From the NCBI RefSeq assembly GCF_000717345.1, contig NZ_JNZA01000023.1, positions 1 to 64,000 of the forward strand: a DNA stretch of 64,000 bases, given 5' to 3'. This DNA comes from Streptomyces lydicus. Its GTDB lineage: Bacteria > Actinomycetota > Actinomycetes > Streptomycetales > Streptomycetaceae. How positions within the stretch are numbered: the stretch's first letter is position 1; every line of letters starts with the position of its first letter. The notes beneath the pieces are model-generated. The model worked only from the letters and a program-made list of their open reading frames with translations. It did no database searches and was not told the DNA's origin. The position numbers and the translations under genes are program-made. Below are positions 59,875 through 64,000 of this stretch, piece by piece.

Positions 59875-59973
59875 GACACCTCAGCATGGCGGCCGCGGGA
59901 CCGGGCGGCACCCGGTTTTCGGGCTGTGCGCGCGGGGCCGCCGGGTGGCGCGTAGGCCGGGCCGCGGGCTGCC

Positions 59974-60471
59974 TCAGCAGCCGCAGTCCTCGGCTCCCAC
60001 GGGTGCCGTCAGCGGGTCGGCGGGCCGGCGCCGGGGGCCCTGCCAGGTCTCGACCTCGTATCCCTCGCGGATCCAGTACTCGATGCCGCCGAGCATCTCC
60101 TTGACGCGGTAGCCGAGCCGGGCGAGCGCGAGGGCGGCGCGGGTGGCGCCGTCGCAGCCGGGGCCCCAGCAGTACACGACGACCGGGACCGCCCGGTCCA
60201 GCAGGCCCGCCGCGTCCGCTGCGATCCGGGCGGTGGGCAGATGCCGGGCGCCCGGGACGTGTCCCTGGTCCCAGGCCGCGGTGCTGCGGGAGTCGACGAC
60301 GACGAAGTCGGTGGCACCGGCCGCCAGCGCGGTGTGCACATCGGCGACATCGGTGTGGAAGGCGAGGCGGGCGGCGAAGTACGCGGCGGCGTCGGCGGGC
60401 GCGGCGGGCGGAGTGGCGAGGACGGCGCTGGGGGCGGCGTCGGCTGCGGTCTGCGGCGTCGGTGTGATCAT
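59974..60471 (-). CDS. rhodanese-like domain protein with CGC tail
   Basis: A 165-aa single-domain rhodanese: VVVDSRSTAAWDQGHVPGARHLP, then the active-site loop VVYCWGPGCDGATRAA with Cys101 (and Cys106 at the other side of the loop), and YRVKEMLGGIEYWIREGYEVETW. It would carry a persulfide sulfur. The C-terminus GAEDCGC adds a close cysteine pair that could join in disulfide or metal chemistry. ATG 60471 is chosen. It is divergent from an Lrp/AsnC gene and likely controlled by it. Confidence 0.88.
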   Translation of the reverse strand: MITPTPQTAADAAPSAVLATPPAAPADAAAYFAARLAFHTDVADVHTALAAGATDFVVVDSRSTAAWDQGHVPGARHLPTARIAADAAGLLDRAVPVVVYCWGPGCDGATRAALALARLGYRVKEMLGGIEYWIREGYEVETWQGPRRRPADPLTAPVGAEDCGC

Positions 60472-60513
60472 GGCCGATAATTTACGGTCCGCCCGCACGG
60501 CCCAGAAGTGAAG

Positions 60514-60545
60514 ATCACCGGCAAAACCCTTGATCTGCCGGTGAT
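60514..60545. promoter_or_regulatory. operator-like inverted repeat between rhodanese and Lrp genes
   Basis: ATCACCGGCA and TGCCGGTGAT form a perfect 10-bp inverted repeat with a 12-base spacer in the 94-base divergent region, 21 bases before the Lrp start. Lrp/AsnC proteins usually bind such extended dyads, so autoregulation is likely. Confidence 0.7.
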
Positions 60546-60565
60546 TCCACTGCTAGACAGCGCAG

Positions 60566-61012
60566 ATGACCGGTTATTCCCCCGACGCCACCGACTGGCG
60601 CATCCTCGACGTCCTTCAGCACAACGGCCGGGCCGGCTACGCCGAGCTGGCCCGCGCGGTGAACATGTCCGCCAGCGCGGTCACCGAACGCGTCCGGCGG
60701 CTGGAGGAGGCGGGGGTGATCTCGGGCTACGCCGCGGTCGTCGACCCCGAGCGGGTCGGCCTGCCGGTCCTGGCCTTCGTCCGGCTGCGGTACCCCAACG
60801 GCAACTACAAGCCGTTCCACGATCTGCTGGAGACCACCCCGGAGATCCTGGAGGCGCACCACGTCACCGGCGACGACTGCTTCGTGATCAAGGTCGCCGC
60901 CCGCTCGATGCGGCATCTGGAGGAGGTGTCCGGCCGGATCGGCGCCCTCGGCTCGGTGACGACCAGCGTCGTCTACTCCTCACCGCTCCCCCGCCGCCCC
61001 GTCGGCCGGTGA
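60566..61012 (+). CDS. Lrp/AsnC family transcriptional regulator
   Basis: A 148-aa regulator with the winged helix DWRILDVLQHNGRAGYAELARAVNMSASAVTERVRRLEEAGVISGYAAVVDPERVG and the RAM ligand domain (LAFVRLRYPNGNYKPFHDLLETTPEILEAHHVTGDDCFVIKVAARSMRHLEEV). The G-D-D-C-F segment matches the effector-binding turn. It is divergent from the rhodanese gene. Control of sulfur or cysteine use is a possible role, inferred from the neighbour only. Confidence 0.93.
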   Translation: MTGYSPDATDWRILDVLQHNGRAGYAELARAVNMSASAVTERVRRLEEAGVISGYAAVVDPERVGLPVLAFVRLRYPNGNYKPFHDLLETTPEILEAHHVTGDDCFVIKVAARSMRHLEEVSGRIGALGSVTTSVVYSSPLPRRPVGR

Positions 61013-61044
61013 GCTGCGGCCCGCCGCCCCGCTGACGGCCCGGC

Positions 61045-64000
61045 TCAGCCGCGTACGCGATGCCGGACCGTCGAGCCCGACCGGTCCTTGACGACCTCCA
61101 GCTGGGCGGGGATCCGCGCCTTGAGGTCGGCGACGTGGCTGACGATCCCGACGCTGCGGTCGCGTTCGCGCAGCGAGTCCAGGACGTCCAGCACCTCGTC
61201 CAGGGTCTGCTCGTCCAGGCTGCCGAACCCCTCGTCGATGAAGAGGGTGTCCAGCCGGGTGCCGCCGGCCTCGTCCGTGACGACGTCGGCGAGGCCGAGC
61301 GCCAGCGCCAGCGAGGCGAAGAAGGTCTCGCCGCCGGAGAGGCTGGCGGTGTCCCGCTCGTGGCCGGTCCAGGCGTCGATGACGTGCAGCCCGAGGCCCG
61401 AGCGCCGGGCGCCGCCGGCCCGCTCGTCGGAGTGCACGAGGGTGTAGCGGCCGGCCGACATCCGCTGCAGCCGGGCCCCGGCGGCGGCCGCGACCTGCTC
61501 CAGCCGGGCCGCGAGGACGTAGGACTCCAGCCGCATCCGGCGCTCGTTCTCGCTGGAGGTGCCGGCGGCCAGCGCGGCGAGCCCGGCGATCCGGTCGTGG
61601 TCGGCGCGCAGCGGGGCCAGCCGGCGGACGTCGTCCTCGGCCCGGGCGGAGAGCCGGTCGAGGGCGGCGCAGCGCTCCTCGGCCGCCGCCTGGACCGCCG
61701 CGGCGGTCCGCAGCCGCTCGGCAGCGGCCTGGTCGGCGGCGTACGCGGCGTCCGGGTCGGCGGGCGGCAGCTGGGCCGCGGCGAGCGCCTCGGGGTCGGC
61801 GAGCTCCGCCTCCACCGCGGCCGACTCGCTCTGCCAGTCGTCGAGCCGCTGCTGCAGCGCACGCCACTCGTCGTCCTTCAGCAGCGCCTCGGCGGCGGCC
61901 CGTGGCGTGTCGAAGCCGGCCCCGTAGGCGGCGTCGGACGCCCGGGCGTCGGCCTCCTTGAGCCGCTGGGCGCAGGAGGCCGCCGTACGGGACGCCTCGG
62001 CCGCCGCGGCGAGCAGCGCCACCTGCCGCTCCAGCCGGGCGGCCCGCTCCGCGACGCTCGCACTGTCGCCCCGCGCACGGGTCAACTCCTCGTCCAGCGC
62101 AGCCTGTTCGCGGTCCAGGGCCTCGCGGTGCGAGGTCCGGGCGGCGGACCGGCGTTCGGCCTGCTGCTGCTCGGCGCGGCGCCGTTCGTACTCCCGCTCG
62201 GCGCGGTCCAGCGCCTCGCGCGCCGCGTGCAGATCCGCGCCGAGCGCACGGCTGCGGGTCAGCGCGGCGCCCAACTCCTCGACCTCTGCGGCGAGTTCGC
62301 CGGTGGCCGCGTCACCGGCCGCCGCCGTCGCCGCGGCGAGTGCCTCGCCGAGGGTCCGGCAGTGGACCTCCGCCTGCTGCCGGGCCTCCTCGGCTCGGTG
62401 GTGCGCGGCGAGCGCGTCCTCCTCGGTGGCCCGGTCGACGTGCCCGGCGCCGGCCCGGGCCGGGTCGGGGTGCGCGGTGGCACCGCACACCGCGCACGCC
62501 TCCCCGTCGCGCAGTCCGTCGGCGAGTTCGGCGGCGATGCCCCGCAGCCGCCGCTCCTTGAGGTCGAGCCAGTGTTCGTGGGCGGCCGCGGCCCGCTCCC
62601 TGGCGGCGAGCAGTGCGCCTTCCGCGGAGCGCGCTTCGTCGTCGAGCCGGTCGCGTCGGCGGGCCGCGGCGAGCCGGTCCTCGGCCGGTCCGATCCGCGC
62701 GCCGAGCTGCTCGGCCCGGACCGCGGCTTCCTGCGCGGCTTCGATGCGCTGCTGGTGGGCGCGGCGGACACCGTCCCAGGCGGCGAGCCAGTCCGCGGCG
62801 TCCACCAGCGTCTGCTCGTCGGCGCGCGCCTCGCGGTCGAGGGCGGCGCGCTCCAGGCCGAGGTCCGCGGCCCGCCGTTCGGCCCGCCGGGCGGCCGCGA
62901 GGGACCCCAGGTCCTCCCGCGCCTTCCGCTCTTCCGCCGCCAGTCGGTCGCCGTCGGCGTCCGCGAGCGCGGGCGGCAGCGGGCCACGGTGCGTGCGCTC
63001 GGCGCGCTGTGCTGCGTCCAGCTCGCGCCAGGCGGCGTCGCGCAGGGCGAGCGCGGGCGCGACCTCGGCGGCCGCGCGGGCCCGCGCCAGCCGGTCGCGG
63101 GTACGGGCCCGCTCCTCGGCGTCCGTGTCGAGCAGGTCGGCGCGGCGCCGGGCGTCCGCGTACCGCTGCTGGAGCCGGTGCCGCTCACGGGCCTCGGCCA
63201 GCTCCCCGGCCGCGGTCCGCTCGGCCTCCTCGGCGGCGCGCACCGCGGCGCGGGCGACCGCCAGCCGCTCGCGTGCGCTCACCCGGGCGACGGCGGCCCT
63301 GGCCAGCACCGCGTCGGCGAATCCCGGCTCGCCCACCGCGGGTGCGGCGGGGGCGTCGGCACCGGCCGGTCCCACGGAGGGGACCGCCGCGCCCCGCCGG
63401 GCGGCTCCCGCCTGGCCCGGCACGGTCGCGGTCACCGTCGCGATACCCGACCCGCCGGCCTCCGCACGGCCGCGCCGGCCGGTCGCGGCGCGCCCGGCCG
63501 CGCCCTGCGCCGCCCGCCCGGCCCGGCCCGCCGCGGGGGCCGACGTACCGGTGAAGTCGTCGAGGCCGTCGAAGTCGGCGCTCTCCCCGGCCGCCTGCGC
63601 CATCCGGTGCGCGAGCGCCAGCAGCCGCTCGTCGCCGGCCGCGACCTGGTCGGCGGCCGCCCGACGCCGGGTGTTGAGCCGCTCTTCGAGCGCGGCGAAC
63701 CGGCGGGTGTCGAAGAGCCTGCCCAGCAGCCGGGCACGGGCCTCCGCGTCGGCCCGCAGGAAGCGCGCGAAGTCGCCCTGCGGCAGCAGCACGACCTGGC
63801 AGAACTGCTCCTTGCTCATGCCGAGCAGCTGCCCGATCTCCTCACCGATCTCCTGGTGCGACCGGCTCAGCGCCTTCCAGCTGCCGTCCGCCCCGGCCTC
63901 GCCCGGTACGAACTCCCGCAGCCTGCTCTGCGCCTTCTCCCTCGTCGTACCGCTGCCGCGCTTCTTGGGGCGCGGCTGCTCGGGCAGCCTGGTGATCTCC
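61045..64000 (-). CDS. sbcC: SbcC-like exonuclease subunit ATPase, partial (N-terminus off the right edge)
   Basis: This is a large SMC-like ATPase of the SbcCD nuclease, which cleaves DNA hairpins and broken ends. The frame is open to the window edge, and the residues before Met at 63819 (IGEEIGQLLGMSKEQFCQVVLLPQGDFARFLRAD) are family-like, so the real start with the Walker A loop lies beyond 64000. Present are the long Ala/Arg/Glu-rich coiled coils, the zinc-hook CAVCGATAHPD (about 62480-62510), the signature SLSGGETFFASLALALGLADVV, and Walker B FIDEGFGSLDEQTLDEVLDVL near the end. sbcD would be expected just upstream, beyond the edge. Confidence 0.93.
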   Translation of the reverse strand, partial: EITRLPEQPRPKKRGSGTTREKAQSRLREFVPGEAGADGSWKALSRSHQEIGEEIGQLLGMSKEQFCQVVLLPQGDFARFLRADAEARARLLGRLFDTRRFAALEERLNTRRRAAADQVAAGDERLLALAHRMAQAAGESADFDGLDDFTGTSAPAAGRAGRAAQGAAGRAATGRRGRAEAGGSGIATVTATVPGQAGAARRGAAVPSVGPAGADAPAAPAVGEPGFADAVLARAAVARVSARERLAVARAAVRAAEEAERTAAGELAEARERHRLQQRYADARRRADLLDTDAEERARTRDRLARARAAAEVAPALALRDAAWRELDAAQRAERTHRGPLPPALADADGDRLAAEERKAREDLGSLAAARRAERRAADLGLERAALDREARADEQTLVDAADWLAAWDGVRRAHQQRIEAAQEAAVRAEQLGARIGPAEDRLAAARRRDRLDDEARSAEGALLAARERAAAAHEHWLDLKERRLRGIAAELADGLRDGEACAVCGATAHPDPARAGAGHVDRATEEDALAAHHRAEEARQQAEVHCRTLGEALAAATAAAGDAATGELAAEVEELGAALTRSRALGADLHAAREALDRAEREYERRRAEQQQAERRSAARTSHREALDREQAALDEELTRARGDSASVAERAARLERQVALLAAAAEASRTAASCAQRLKEADARASDAAYGAGFDTPRAAAEALLKDDEWRALQQRLDDWQSESAAVEAELADPEALAAAQLPPADPDAAYAADQAAAERLRTAAAVQAAAEERCAALDRLSARAEDDVRRLAPLRADHDRIAGLAALAAGTSSENERRMRLESYVLAARLEQVAAAAGARLQRMSAGRYTLVHSDERAGGARRSGLGLHVIDAWTGHERDTASLSGGETFFASLALALGLADVVTDEAGGTRLDTLFIDEGFGSLDEQTLDEVLDVLDSLRERDRSVGIVSHVADLKARIPAQLEVVKDRSGSTVRHRVRG

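Overview
This window is chromosomal DNA of a high-GC actinomycete, almost certainly Streptomyces. The evidence is roughly 70% GC with strong third-position G/C bias, frequent GTG starts, Tat and Sec secreted enzymes, a subtilisin-inhibitor family protein, Roadblock/LC7 proteins, an F420-type LLM enzyme, and a gene order (pfkA, tripeptidyl aminopeptidase, urease ABCFGD, bioF/bioBAD, purB) that I recall from the S. coelicolor SCO12xx region. No phage, insertion sequence, CRISPR array or tRNA was recognised. The content is core-like, with a few decayed genes and unusual repeats.

Layout. 1-6.2 kb: end of an alpha/beta hydrolase, an unknown gene, an acyl-CoA dehydrogenase divergent from its TetR regulator, peptide deformylase, and murT-gatD (lipid II amidation). 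6.3-8.5 kb: a 3'-truncated 6-phosphofructokinase gene that runs in frame into a ctaG-type copper/cytochrome oxidase assembly gene. 8.5-15.5 kb: an SSI-type protease inhibitor, a secreted cysteine-containing protein, DJ-1/PfpI, PlsC-like acyltransferase, an epimerase, a bacterial-type PARG whose stop codon is lost, and a secreted S33 tripeptidyl aminopeptidase. 16-18.3 kb: a compact module of three Roadblock/LC7 proteins plus a DUF4388-like protein, without the kinase or GTPase of a normal conservon. 18.3-23 kb: urease operon. 23.4-27.5 kb: secreted M28 aminopeptidase, a solitary Phd/YefM antitoxin divergent from a ClpP-like protease with a YefM-type operator between them, a ydaO (c-di-AMP) riboswitch with an NlpC/P60 hydrolase, and a GNAT. 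27.5-33.9 kb: HATPase, biotin genes, a 460-bp nested inverted repeat, and a Fic/Doc-like toxin-antitoxin pair with a degenerate Fic motif.

34-46.5 kb: APC permease, LLM oxidoreductase, GNAT, two CNNM/CorC-like membrane proteins, SGNH hydrolase, purB, mug, and a secreted phosphoesterase-MFS-propeller operon. 46.5-54.2 kb: a NarL-type two-component system, ROK and GntR regulators, the remnant of a decayed gene, an ECF41-type sigma factor, a 5'-truncated VOC gene and a Tat-exported PhoD with a PHO box. 54.2-64 kb: a membrane-ACT-GNAT protein, DUF885 peptidase, an ATP-grasp/GNAT fusion, an SDR lacking the catalytic lysine, a rhodanese divergent from an Lrp/AsnC regulator, and most of sbcC, which runs off the right edge.

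The strongest leads for something undescribed are the antitoxin/ClpP pair, the Roadblock mini-module, the ATP-grasp/GNAT fusion, the giant inverted repeat downstream of bioD and the pfkA-ctaG fusion. All functional assignments come from motif reading by eye; no database search was run.
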